Below are positions 1 through 8,464 of a DNA stretch of 31,475 nt, one piece after another; the first letter of the stretch is position 1; every line of letters begins with the position of its first letter. The notes under the pieces were generated by a model. It did no database searches. It saw only the letters and a program-made list of their open reading frames with translations, and had not been told where the DNA came from. The position numbers were made by a program, and so were the translations under genes. The stretch comes from a virus, in the IMG/VR virus record IMGVR_UViG_3300018423_000038, positions 1-31,475 of that record; one strand, 5' to 3'.

Positions 1-659
1 GCTCCAAGACCCCCTTTTTGAAATACCTCATTGGGGTCTTTTCCTCTGTATGGGGGCGTTGATACCCTCATGCCTTCTTTAGACATTTGAGATTTAAGCC
101 AAGAAGACTTCTTCTGCCCTGTCTCATCGTTATCATAAACGATATTAATTGTTGAGTGGTTGCGGTAAAACCTCTTGATCATTTCAAAAGACTTTGTGTC
201 CATCCCTGCTCTCAGAGTTGAAATGACAACATCGCCTTTTGGGACAACCTTCTCTAGCGCGATAAGGTCAAAGATACCCTCTACGACCCAAAGATCGTAG
301 CCTTCCCATAGTGCGCCAAAGGCGAGGTCTGCGCCTAGAAAGTAGGGATTCCAATTCGCATGGTCAGTCCGATACTGCATCACTTTCTTGGAGCCATCTT
401 CTTTGAAGGTACGAGCCTCAAAGCCTAAGAGTTTTGCGCGAGGGCTTAGTATAGGAGTGATGAGATGCCCTTTGATCCGCCACCCGTTATTTCCAAAGTT
501 AGCTTGGAATCGAGGGCAAGGGGCATTAATCTTAGGGGGGCTCCATGAGTAAAAAGAGACGCTAGAACGCCCATCTACTCCTCTTGTGCTCAAATACTCA
601 AGATGCAGAGAGCTTGGTGGGCTGAAGCCTTGCTCAAGCCAATCAGTTATGCTGCCCAT
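1..659 (-). CDS. DnaG-type TOPRIM primase, 3' end cut off by window edge
   Basis: Own translation of the minus strand gives an open frame from ATG at 659 to the window edge. It contains RIKGHLITPILSPRAKLLGF, a segment typical of the region before the TOPRIM fold in phage DnaG-like primases, then the TOPRIM signature: the glutamate strand WVVEGIFDLIAL and the DxD motif in IVYDNDETG, which bind the catalytic metal. Role: synthesis of RNA primers for phage DNA replication. No CxxC zinc ribbon precedes the core, and the frame is closed by a TGA six codons before this ATG, so the zinc-binding part is either absent or encoded elsewhere. It overlaps the upstream 60-residue gene by 13 bases, so it is likely translationally coupled to it. 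The C-terminal part lies outside the window. Identification as a TOPRIM primase is firm; the exact subfamily is not. Confidence 0.85.
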   Translation of the reverse strand, partial: MGSITDWLEQGFSPPSSLHLEYLSTRGVDGRSSVSFYSWSPPKINAPCPRFQANFGNNGWRIKGHLITPILSPRAKLLGFEARTFKEDGSKKVMQYRTDHANWNPYFLGADLAFGALWEGYDLWVVEGIFDLIALEKVVPKGDVVISTLRAGMDTKSFEMIKRFYRNHSTINIVYDNDETGQKKSSWLKSQMSKEGMRVSTPPYRGKDPNEVFQKGGLG

Positions 660-829
660 AGAGGTGCTTTTTCCTCACCTGCTTTTACTTTTTTGGCGAG
701 CAGATACCCCGACATATATATTTCATTGTTTTGATTTTGAGGTTCCTTGTCAGCCATAAAATCTAGATAACCTTGTATCTTCTCTGTAGGGGCGACCTCT
801 ACGGGAGTGCCTGTTCTCATCATAGCCAT
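647..829 (-). CDS. Small hypothetical protein (60 aa)
   Basis: Short protein with no recognisable domain; it is hydrophilic with a mixed-charge C-terminal half and no membrane segment or cysteines. It is accepted as real because it fills the space between two recognisable genes in the same operon: it overlaps the 3' end of the transglycosylase gene by 10 bases and the 5' end of the primase gene by 13 bases, and an AAAGGG stretch lies a suitable distance before its ATG. No function can be proposed beyond its likely cotranscription with the primase. Confidence 0.55.
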   Translation of the reverse strand: MAMMRTGTPVEVAPTEKIQGYLDFMADKEPQNQNNEIYMSGYLLAKKVKAGEEKAPLWAA

Positions 830-1392
830 TTTTTCACCCTTTCGTCACAAAGAACCGCGACAAGAGAGAAGTAGCCTTCCCAATACTTAACTCTCTCATC
901 GTACCAATCGTTGCATTTACCATAGATACCGCTGTTATGATGACATGAAGGAAGGTCACGGTCATCAAAGATGTCTAGGTATCTAGATAAGGTATTAACA
1001 GAATAAGAAACACGAGATAATTTCGCGCACTCTCTTGCTATTTCAAGTCGGTTTTCTTTCTCATCCCAATCTTTATACCCTCTCTTTCGTCTAAACATAG
1101 GGTACGAGTGACGGGCGTGTATTTGATAAATCCCACAAGCCTGACCCTTATCTCCTCTCCTCACGTTGACGCGCAGGCGACTCTCCATCCACGCAAGAGC
1201 AAAAAAGCGAGGGTCATACTCCCCGTTTTCTTCTAGAACTGCGTCATACAACCTAGATAGATATTTCTTACTTGCTCTTCTAGCAGAGCTGTTGATCTTG
1301 AATGGTTTTTGTATTTCAACCCCGCTCGCCCACTCTAAATGGTCAAGCACACATTGAGTCGAGAGGCTTAAAGACAAAAGTAGCGATAACAA
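820..1392 (-). CDS. Secreted lytic transglycosylase-like (SLT/lysozyme-fold) protein
   Basis: The protein starts with a hydrophobic stretch (MLSLLLSLSLS) that could be a signal or anchor sequence, followed by a soluble domain. The stretch FFALAWMESRLR with a glutamate at residue 70, then GDKGQACGIYQIH at about 80-92, matches the catalytic glutamate and the GxxQI motif of the SLT/lysozyme-fold lytic transglycosylases that cleave peptidoglycan. A late CHHNSG..C..WY segment resembles the end of that fold. The start is TTG, with AAGGAG seven bases before it; the first in-frame ATG would cut into the catalytic domain. The likely role is cell wall cleavage at entry or lysis. It sits, oddly, between an unknown gene and a primase gene, not in a lysis cassette. 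Family is fairly sure, role at entry or exit is not. Confidence 0.72.
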   Translation of the reverse strand: MLSLLLSLSLSTQCVLDHLEWASGVEIQKPFKINSSARRASKKYLSRLYDAVLEENGEYDPRFFALAWMESRLRVNVRRGDKGQACGIYQIHARHSYPMFRRKRGYKDWDEKENRLEIARECAKLSRVSYSVNTLSRYLDIFDDRDLPSCHHNSGIYGKCNDWYDERVKYWEGYFSLVAVLCDERVKKWL

Positions 1393-1400
1393 AATAATCT

Positions 1401-1415
1401 CCTTTTCTTAAAAGG
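1401..1415 (-). promoter_or_regulatory. Stem-loop carrying the transglycosylase ribosome binding site
   Basis: On the minus strand CCTTTT, loop AAG, AAAAGG forms a 6-bp stem directly before the TTG start of the transglycosylase gene. The 3' arm is part of the AAAAGGAG ribosome binding site, and the stem overlaps the stop codon of the preceding gene. It could hold back translation until a ribosome finishing the upstream gene opens it. Confidence 0.4.
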
Positions 1416-2415
1416 GTTGAGGAAGCCCGCCTTCTGAAATGATCGCAGAGGCGATAGAATAAGCAATAAGGTAAGTAAAGCCTGAGAGGTTTGAATCTAA
1501 CTTAGAGAAGTTGTCTCCCCCATCAGAGGAGACAGACATATTTGCCATTTCTTCTCGGACATAAACACAAATATCCTTCCTATGATCTACAGTCATATAG
1601 GGAGTTGCAAGACCCTCTATCATTTCGTGAAGGTCGGTAGAAGGAAAACTCTGCTTCAAGGCGCGGTCTAGTAAGTACATATTCAAAGGGCTACGCTCAA
1701 TAGCAGACACATCGGGTGCTTTATCGAGACAAAGCGCCACTTTGTAGTTCTTCTTAAAGATTGAAATAAACTTAGACACCAAGTCAGAGGGCAACTCCCA
1801 ATTTCTTGAAGCCTGAGAAAAGACGAAGCCACTCTCTGAGCCCATGAGGTAGTCATTCAGAATGACAGGGAATCTCTTGCTCCAGCTATCCTCTTTCTTA
1901 GAGGATAGAAAGTCGTTCAACACGTCATAACAAACATCGGAATTTAAGTTCACAGAGAACACCTTTGTTCTTGTTCTAGCAGGGCGAGTAGGGTCGTTCG
2001 ACAACTCAAAGTCATAGAAAGCCTCCATAAAAGAAGCTATCTTTCGTGCAACCCCGACATTGTTCGGGTCGCACCCCGACAAGAGAGCAATATCTCGCGT
2101 AGATAGCTTAATCTCGGAGTCTTTTGAGAGGCGTTTAAGAGCAGAGAAAAGATCGGGAGATAGAAAAACACAATTTTGGTCAACTTCTCTCGGTGTTTCT
2201 ACTGCTTCTCTGCTTTCTGATAAAGTAGTCTTGCCAAGATCATTAAGAAATGTCAGATAATACTGCTCAGGAATGTTGTAGCGTCGAGCTGTCTCAATCG
2301 AGCTTAAAACTTCCATCACCTTCTCAAAGCCAAAGTCTGAAATGACTCTTGAGGGATTTAGGTGTCCCTTAGACTCTAAGTCTTGAAGTAGGTCAAGAAC
2401 GGCTTTTAAATCCAT
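1408..2415 (-). CDS. Hypothetical protein with possible helix-turn-helix (335 aa)
   Basis: Not recognised as a known family. ATG at 2415 is preferred over an upstream in-frame start at 2451 because AAAGG lies just before it and the longer form would run through the start of the divergent sigma factor gene. Residues around 100-140 contain KLSTRDIALLSGCDPNNVG, which reads like a helix-turn-helix (a LSTRDIA.LSG first helix and turn), so DNA binding is possible but unproven. The rest looks largely alpha-helical and soluble, with no membrane segment. It is the first gene of the leftward operon that ends in the primase and is divergent from the sigma factor gene with 26 bases between start codons, which fits a regulator, though position alone does not prove it. 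Confidence 0.6.
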   Translation of the reverse strand: MDLKAVLDLLQDLESKGHLNPSRVISDFGFEKVMEVLSSIETARRYNIPEQYYLTFLNDLGKTTLSESREAVETPREVDQNCVFLSPDLFSALKRLSKDSEIKLSTRDIALLSGCDPNNVGVARKIASFMEAFYDFELSNDPTRPARTRTKVFSVNLNSDVCYDVLNDFLSSKKEDSWSKRFPVILNDYLMGSESGFVFSQASRNWELPSDLVSKFISIFKKNYKVALCLDKAPDVSAIERSPLNMYLLDRALKQSFPSTDLHEMIEGLATPYMTVDHRKDICVYVREEMANMSVSSDGGDNFSKLDSNLSGFTYLIAYSIASAIISEGGLPQPF

Positions 2416-2441
2416 TGGTATGCCTTTCTGTAGGAGATAAG

Positions 2442-3065
2442 ATGAACACACTCACATATAAGAGTGAGAGTCTTTTTCAGCGCCAAAAATGGCAAATCGG
2501 TATGTTTTCTCTTGAAGAGCTGACTCTTGAAATGACCCCAAGGGTACCTTTAGGTGTAGATCTTGAGAAAAGACACCATGAAGTAAAGAAGTTGTTCCTG
2601 AAACATTGTGCGAAGATGTGCCACGACAATAACTGTGATGTCGAGGATGTCTTACAGGAAGTGTACAAAGGGATTCTGATCCGAAATAAGGGTAAGTGTC
2701 CCTTCAACCCTAAAAAGTCCTCTTTCTCGACCTATGTCGTGATGGTAGCGAAATGCGTTTCGATCAACTACATCAACAAAACAAAAAAGAAAACAGAGAG
2801 AGAGTCCTACGGAAAATCCGACACCATAGAGTGTGAGCCTTACATGACAAATCTGAAATCAGAGGGGGGTCAACAACAAATGACAGACTTCCATGAAATG
2901 AGGCGACTCTTAAAAGGGGAAGCACTATACGTCTTTGATGATCTCATGGAGGGACACAGAGTGAGTCAAATTTCTCATCGCAGAAAAATGGACTCACGAA
3001 GGGTAAATAAGACAATCAAAGAGATCAAAAAGACTCTCCATCATTTCAGACCGCAGGAATTATAA
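2442..3065 (+). CDS. Phage sigma-70-family (ECF-like) RNA polymerase sigma factor
   Basis: 207 residues. Residues about 45-120 match sigma region 2: a helix LEKRHHEVKKLFLKHCAK, the DVEDVLQEVYKGIL segment, and SSFSTYVVMVAKCVSINYI, the region that binds core polymerase and reads the -10 element. Residues about 155-200 (ALYVFDDLMEGHRVSQISHRRKMDSRRVNKTI) look like region 4, a helix-turn-helix that reads the -35 element. The size and two-domain plan fit ECF-type or T4 gp55-type phage sigma factors that redirect host polymerase to phage promoters. ATG at 2442 is chosen over 2415 because TAGGAG lies before it. The stop overlaps the thymidine kinase ATG as TAATG, so the two genes are probably coupled. 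Family assignment is good; which promoters it serves is unknown. Confidence 0.8.
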   Translation: MNTLTYKSESLFQRQKWQIGMFSLEELTLEMTPRVPLGVDLEKRHHEVKKLFLKHCAKMCHDNNCDVEDVLQEVYKGILIRNKGKCPFNPKKSSFSTYVVMVAKCVSINYINKTKKKTERESYGKSDTIECEPYMTNLKSEGGQQQMTDFHEMRRLLKGEALYVFDDLMEGHRVSQISHRRKMDSRRVNKTIKEIKKTLHHFRPQEL

Positions 3066-3634
3066 TGCTGACTTTTGTCTACTCTACTGTCAACGCAGGT
3101 AAAACAGCCAACTTACTGATGAGAGCCCACTCTTGCTCTCAAAGAGACATCCCATTTCAAATCTTTGTCCCTAGCGTAGTCTCTAGTAGAGACGGAGATG
3201 CACAGGTGGCTTCGAGAGTAGGGTTCTCACATAAGGCTCAATCAGTAGGGAAAAATGACTGCCCTTATGAAATGTGTCTTGGAAGTAAGAGTAGACCACA
3301 GGTCATCTTTGCAGACGAGTCTCAGTTCTTCACGAAAGAACAGATACTTGGCTTCTCAAGGATTGTAGATGAGCTTGAAATACCTGTGTTCGCCTATGGC
3401 TTGAGGAGCGATTTCAAAGGGAACCCGTTTGAGGGGTCTATCTACCTAATGACATGGGCAGACAAGATCGAAGAAATCGCGACCTTTGCAGTCGGGGGGG
3501 GCAAAGCCATCTTCAACCAAAAAGTAGATGAAAGCGGTGAGCGCGTGACAGAAGGCGAAGTGGTGGACGCAGGGTTCCACTACCTACCTGTCACGCGCTC
3601 AGAGTTTGGGCTCAAGCACCATTGGAAGGGCTGA
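3065..3634 (+). CDS. tdk: Thymidine kinase (type II, TK1-like), zinc site lost
   Basis: Transfers phosphate from ATP to thymidine, feeding dTTP for phage DNA synthesis. Order of motifs: P-loop YSTVNAGKT (residues 6-14), Walker B DESQFF (84-89), then YGLRSDFKGNPFEGSIYLMTWADK-type lasso region starting at 111, all in the arrangement of the bacterial TK1-like enzymes, with a normal length of 189. Two oddities. The first glycine of the P-loop is a serine. The zinc ribbon is gone: the pair that is CxC in E. coli reads AVG here (142-144), and the late C..H pair reads VTRSEF, so all four zinc ligands are replaced. The gene is coupled to the sigma factor gene by a TAATG overlap. The family is clear; activity without the zinc site is an open question. 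Confidence 0.88.
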   Translation: MLTFVYSTVNAGKTANLLMRAHSCSQRDIPFQIFVPSVVSSRDGDAQVASRVGFSHKAQSVGKNDCPYEMCLGSKSRPQVIFADESQFFTKEQILGFSRIVDELEIPVFAYGLRSDFKGNPFEGSIYLMTWADKIEEIATFAVGGGKAIFNQKVDESGERVTEGEVVDAGFHYLPVTRSEFGLKHHWKG

Positions 3635-3646
3635 ACCTCTCAGCCC
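3628..3646. terminator. Hairpin between convergent genes
   Basis: GGGCTGA, loop ACCTC, TCAGCCC: a perfect 7-bp inverted repeat over the stop of the thymidine kinase gene and just before the stop of the convergent sheath gene. There is no T-run on either side, so it may be a weak bidirectional terminator or a transcript-end stabilising structure. Confidence 0.45.
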
Positions 3647-3647
3647 C

Positions 3648-6600
3648 TTAGACTGAGCTACGCACATTAAATGTGAACTGAATGTAGAGAAGTGGGAAGA
3701 TCGGCTTGTAGTAAACCTCAACCAAGAGCCCTGTAGGGTCTTCGGGGTCGGGGACTACTGAAAGATTCGTATAAGAATCAACGATCTGCTCCTTCACTAA
3801 GTCCTTGAACATCATGTTCACGCGACCCTCAATCTGACCCACAACAGTAGGCAAGTACTTCTGCCCGATGTATGTGTTCAAGAGGTTGCGAGCGCGGAGA
3901 TGCACCTCGTCTGCAATCTGAACAACAGTAGGGGTCTTAGAAAGAACGGAGCTCATATCCGTAGTCAATCCGTGACGGATATTCAGAGTCGCACCCTGTT
4001 GCTGAAGAATTGTAACACCACGATTTGCGGTGCGGTTCGCATCAACAGCGTCGAGAGTCCTCAAAAGACCATTGAAGCCCACGATAACAGAACGAGTCCA
4101 AGGCGTAGCAGCATCAATCGTACTCTTAGTCGTAGCACAGGCAACGGCAACAGCCATGTATCGTCCATCCACAATGAAGTTCTCTGTCACGCCTTGAGTG
4201 CTTGTGACTGAAATGCTCAAGATGTCGGGATACACGAGGCGAACACGGCTATTCTTAACACCCTGTGCGAGCGCAGACGCTTGCTCAGGTGTTGTACCTG
4301 CTGAACACCCTACAATTGCAGTACGCTCAGAACGATAGCGCAAGCTAGACTGCACATCACAATGGAGTGAAATGTCGCTCAAGAGCGTAGAAGAAGCAGG
4401 GAGTAAAGGAATGATGACAGAAGGAGAGAGCCCATTTCTGATCTCACCCTCTACATCAACAAGCGCCTGTCCCATCTGCTCGATAGAGGGCTCAGTCTGC
4501 CCTGCATCAAGAGGAATCTGCTTGAGAGCGATAGAACTCGCGCCATTAAGGAACGCGAGGTAAGCACCCAAGCTGAGAGGGTTCTGAGGAGAGATTTCGC
4601 CATACGCTGAAATCACATCAGAGAGACGAGTAAAGACACCTGTATTATACGTTGCCTTTCTACGAGTAAGGTCTAGGAAGTACTCTTGCCCATTATCGGG
4701 CTCTGGTCCTCCCTTAGCATACGTCTCAACGAGAGCGGTGTCCCCAATGAATGTTCCAACTGTGTTTGACACAATAATCTGAACACCAGGCACAACATTA
4801 ACAGGAATGTTCGCATTCGTAGTGACCCTATTTCCAACCTTAAAGCTAAGAGTAGCATTTACTCCCGTAGGGTAAGGCTGAGAACCTGCTCTAGGAAGAA
4901 GCGTGAAGCTAAAGCCTGTCACGTCATCGACATAAGTCTGTCCAATAACGCCATCTTGCCCGTCACCATTATTCAGAGTTGAAGTGTTAGCAGAGCCCGA
5001 TCCAAGGGGGTTCGTTGAAGTGACAAAGAATCCTTGATAAGCAACCTCTCCGACAGCTCCACTCGCTGTCGTGATGCCAAGACCCGAACCAACTGTAGTG
5101 ATAGAGCTACCCCCTGTGAAATTAATCACCGAGGAGCTACCTGCCGTCAAAGACTCGAACGAGACATAAGAAAAGCCCGTTTCATCGGTAGTCGTGTAGG
5201 CAATTCCGTCTGCGACAAAGCCCGTTACCGCAGCAGAGTCGCTGATAATGTACGCGACATTCGATGCGTAATCGCCTGCGTTCATCAGCGCAGAAGATAG
5301 AGCAACCGCGCTGACAAGACGTGGCGCTCTCACCGAGCCCGCTGAAAGATTAAAGAGATCATTTGCAGACCCCTCAAGGACTGAAATGTAGTCTAGCTCA
5401 GTAGCACCGCCGATGATGCGTAGGTTTGCACCCTCAATCTGCACCGAAAGACCAGCCGCCACGAGTTGAGCTGAGACAGAGCCCCCTGCGCTGAACAGGT
5501 CTGTGAGCAAGCCTGTATCTGAAGCGGTGAACTCTACGGAAATAAGAGTCCCCGACACGTCAAGGTTCAAGACGTTATTTGCAGGGTAGTTGGGGTCAGT
5601 CCCATCGTAGAAGATCACAGCAGGGCTTGAGGTGACAGTCGATTGCTCCGCCCAACCTGCACGAAGCAAGAGGCTCGGAGCCTCAACAATCGCTTTACGA
5701 GGAGCAAGTACAGTCTGAGCAGAAAGACCCGACTCTGAAAGGATAGAGCCACCAACAATTTCAACACCAAGCTCAACAGGTGGGAAATAATCATTTCCGA
5801 TGACAGCCCTGTTTCTAAGAACAATGCGATCCTTGTGAGGCTCCGCGAGATTCCCATTTCCAAGAATGTCTGTGGAAGCAACTCTTGCGACAGGGACAAT
5901 ACCGAACTTAGTCTGAGTACCGTCTGAGATGCCTGTGTCGATGCCTGCAATCCGCGCAAAGTCATCTGTAGGGTCAGCTTGGCTAATGAACTCAAGGTAG
6001 CCATAAGAATCCCCATTAGCGAGGTCGGTAAGGCTAAAGACCAAGTGACCTGAGAAGTTTGACACCTCTATAGCAATATCCGCAAGAGCGGCATCTCCTT
6101 GACCAAGAACAACGATAGCAGCGTCAATCTTAGTTTGAATCTGATCGACAAGTAGCTCTAAAGAGGCATAAGCCCCGTCTGCAATTGTGATGTCAATCTG
6201 AGCGTCCTTGACACTACTTCTATAGCGAATAGAAAGGAGATCGGACTCTCCCGCGACAATGCTTAGAGCACCCATTGGGGTCATGGCTGTGTAGCTCGCA
6301 GCCACAGCTTGAGACGCTGTATTGATCGCAGATACAATGTCCGATGCGGTGGCATTGACAAGAGCACCTGTCGCCACGCTAATGTCCTTGCCATCAATCT
6401 TAAAGAACAAGTCTCCATCAATGTTGCCAAGGTGTGCGTTATCTGACTCAGGCGTATAAGGGAGAGGCTCGCTCACAACACGAGTAAAGAAGCCCTCGTT
6501 TGTGTTTCCTGCGGGCGCGTCAAACAAGACCGATTTAGCCTTATTGACTCCATTATCCACGTCAAGAGTAAGAGACGCAGAAGTGGTGTCTGTGATCGAG

Positions 6601-8462
6601 TAAGGCGCGGCATTAGGAAGCGTAAAGACCGCAGGAGTAGGCTCGAAATCAGAAAGGGTGACAGTCACGCTCTCGTCTACAGGAGTTCCTACAGAAAGAT
6701 GGGCATCTGAAAGGATCTCTGTCCCCGATGGGAAAGCAAGCTCCGTCAGAGCAAGGTCAGAGCCCTTACCCTCAAATGTCACAGCTTTAAGAGGAAGCCC
6801 TCCATTTGAAATGGAGTATGTTCCTTGATTAGAAGCACCAACGCTTTCCACAGTAAGGGTGTAACCCCCACCTGCACTCTCATACTCGTCTTGGATATTA
6901 TTATAATATCCTGTAGCGAAAACCTTGTGTCCGAAAGGAACTGAGCGGCTAAGAGTAATTGTAGAGTCTGTAGGATTAACTCTCGTGACGACTACGGGGT
7001 CGCGCTCAAGAGCGTCTGAAATAGACACCCCTGTACGGACAGTAATAAGGTCGGTGCGAGAAGAGGGAGTCGCTGTCCCTGTTCCGTCCATTGGCTGAAA
7101 TGGAAGTCTAAAGACGTTAGGGAGCGTTCTCTGAGGGATCGTAGTGGTATCTGTCACATTTGAGCACTCAGCCATGAAGATGCGCTCATCTTTGAGTAGT
7201 GCTGTGACTTGAGTACCACCGAAGTTGATCTCCCCGTTCTGAATAGAGCCATCGGAGACAGAGGCGAATGTCCCCCAATAAATCTTATCGTCCTTGAGAA
7301 CCCAACTAGAGCCCTCAAAGTACAGACCTGAAGCCCCGCCACCTTCGGGCGTGATCCCTACGCGCTCAATCGACGTGACATCCCTTGAAGGAATGTAGTC
7401 GAAGAAGTCACGGAAAGAGTTGAAGGAATAAGAAATGCTGACTTCTTGACCAACCTTGGGGGCGGAGCTCAGGGTGATTGCACCTGTGGCTCCATCTACC
7501 GAAATAGGGGTGACTGCAACACCGTCAACGAGAACAGTCACATCAGAAGGATTGGTAGTCACCGCGCCTGCATTCGAGCCATCCACGATAGGGCTATAGC
7601 TTGTGTAGAACACAGCATTTCTAGCGCTACCTGTCTGACCTTGAGTGATCCCTAAAGCTTGGTTTGAGCTACCCGCTCCGACAAGAATCGAACCTTGAGC
7701 TGAGAGCTTAAGGTTTAGAGTCCCTAAGTTATTAGTATAGGCAGAAGCCGAGAGGGTCTGAGAAGTAGCCGCACCTGAGGCATTGATGCGAGAGACAACA
7801 GAGGCAAGGTGATCCTCTCTTGAAATACCATCACCCTTAATAGGAAGGGTGATGACAGAGGCGACACCATCTACAGTTAGAATCAGAGTGTTGCTCTGCC
7901 CTGTAATCTCAAAGTCTCCTGTGCCTGCAAAAAGCTCGGTGGCTGTTGGGGACACTTGAGCAGAAGCATCTTCATTAGAAACAAAGGTGTCTGTTCTGTT
8001 GAAGAAATAAGAAATACGGACATCATCCCCCTCTTTTGGAGCCTGAGAGAGATTGATGAGCCCTTCCTCTCCGTCAATGGAGAGGACAACAATCTGCTGA
8101 CCGTTTACAGTAGCAGTCACAGAGGAAGGGGAAATAGCAGTAGTACCTGTCCCATCTCCTGTAACGAGAGGCCATTGACGCGCTCTCACTTGGCGATCTA
8201 CACCATTGTAGCCCCCTAAGACATAGCTACCATTAGGTAGCTGACTTAGGACGATGCGCCCTTCAGTATCTTCCTCAACAATTTGCTGATCAATCGTAGA
8301 GGAAGAACCACGAACTAAGCTAATCGCCTTGACTGAGAAGGTCTCTGCGCCTGCTCCAATAAGGAGAGGGATTCGACCTGTAGGGTTATTCTGAGTTGTA
8401 GGGGAGTCAAAGACTGACTCTGTGTAGACTCCAGGGGGAGCGTAACCGCCTCTGATTGCCAT
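3648..8462 (-). CDS. Giant contractile tail sheath protein (1604 aa)
   Basis: The N-terminus (GYAPPGVYTE at 6-15) is the usual start of tail sheath subunits. The C-terminal third carries the conserved core: VGCSAGTTPEQA at 1384-1395, ATPWTRSVIVGFNGLLRTLDAVDANRTANRGV (begins 1452), ADEVHLRARNLLNTYIGQKY (about 1517-1536), and the final beta-rich segment ending YKPIFPLLYIQFTFNV. The subunits polymerise around the tail tube and contract at infection. Known sheaths are usually about 400-700 residues, so some 900 residues are extra. The insert is built of beta-rich repeats: two matching modules at about 113-154 and 306-348 (each with a DG..G.I.LS.AP..G pattern ending SY.FN), a weaker third at 488-522, and segments at about 191-275, 684-760 and 966-1039 that resemble the flagellar hook IN-type repeat. 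AGGAGA precedes the ATG. Sheath identity is secure. Confidence 0.93.
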   Translation of the reverse strand: MAIRGGYAPPGVYTESVFDSPTTQNNPTGRIPLLIGAGAETFSVKAISLVRGSSSTIDQQIVEEDTEGRIVLSQLPNGSYVLGGYNGVDRQVRARQWPLVTGDGTGTTAISPSSVTATVNGQQIVVLSIDGEEGLINLSQAPKEGDDVRISYFFNRTDTFVSNEDASAQVSPTATELFAGTGDFEITGQSNTLILTVDGVASVITLPIKGDGISREDHLASVVSRINASGAATSQTLSASAYTNNLGTLNLKLSAQGSILVGAGSSNQALGITQGQTGSARNAVFYTSYSPIVDGSNAGAVTTNPSDVTVLVDGVAVTPISVDGATGAITLSSAPKVGQEVSISYSFNSFRDFFDYIPSRDVTSIERVGITPEGGGASGLYFEGSSWVLKDDKIYWGTFASVSDGSIQNGEINFGGTQVTALLKDERIFMAECSNVTDTTTIPQRTLPNVFRLPFQPMDGTGTATPSSRTDLITVRTGVSISDALERDPVVVTRVNPTDSTITLSRSVPFGHKVFATGYYNNIQDEYESAGGGYTLTVESVGASNQGTYSISNGGLPLKAVTFEGKGSDLALTELAFPSGTEILSDAHLSVGTPVDESVTVTLSDFEPTPAVFTLPNAAPYSITDTTSASLTLDVDNGVNKAKSVLFDAPAGNTNEGFFTRVVSEPLPYTPESDNAHLGNIDGDLFFKIDGKDISVATGALVNATASDIVSAINTASQAVAASYTAMTPMGALSIVAGESDLLSIRYRSSVKDAQIDITIADGAYASLELLVDQIQTKIDAAIVVLGQGDAALADIAIEVSNFSGHLVFSLTDLANGDSYGYLEFISQADPTDDFARIAGIDTGISDGTQTKFGIVPVARVASTDILGNGNLAEPHKDRIVLRNRAVIGNDYFPPVELGVEIVGGSILSESGLSAQTVLAPRKAIVEAPSLLLRAGWAEQSTVTSSPAVIFYDGTDPNYPANNVLNLDVSGTLISVEFTASDTGLLTDLFSAGGSVSAQLVAAGLSVQIEGANLRIIGGATELDYISVLEGSANDLFNLSAGSVRAPRLVSAVALSSALMNAGDYASNVAYIISDSAAVTGFVADGIAYTTTDETGFSYVSFESLTAGSSSVINFTGGSSITTVGSGLGITTASGAVGEVAYQGFFVTSTNPLGSGSANTSTLNNGDGQDGVIGQTYVDDVTGFSFTLLPRAGSQPYPTGVNATLSFKVGNRVTTNANIPVNVVPGVQIIVSNTVGTFIGDTALVETYAKGGPEPDNGQEYFLDLTRRKATYNTGVFTRLSDVISAYGEISPQNPLSLGAYLAFLNGASSIALKQIPLDAGQTEPSIEQMGQALVDVEGEIRNGLSPSVIIPLLPASSTLLSDISLHCDVQSSLRYRSERTAIVGCSAGTTPEQASALAQGVKNSRVRLVYPDILSISVTSTQGVTENFIVDGRYMAVAVACATTKSTIDAATPWTRSVIVGFNGLLRTLDAVDANRTANRGVTILQQQGATLNIRHGLTTDMSSVLSKTPTVVQIADEVHLRARNLLNTYIGQKYLPTVVGQIEGRVNMMFKDLVKEQIVDSYTNLSVVPDPEDPTGLLVEVYYKPIFPLLYIQFTFNVRSSV

Positions 8463-8464
8463 GT

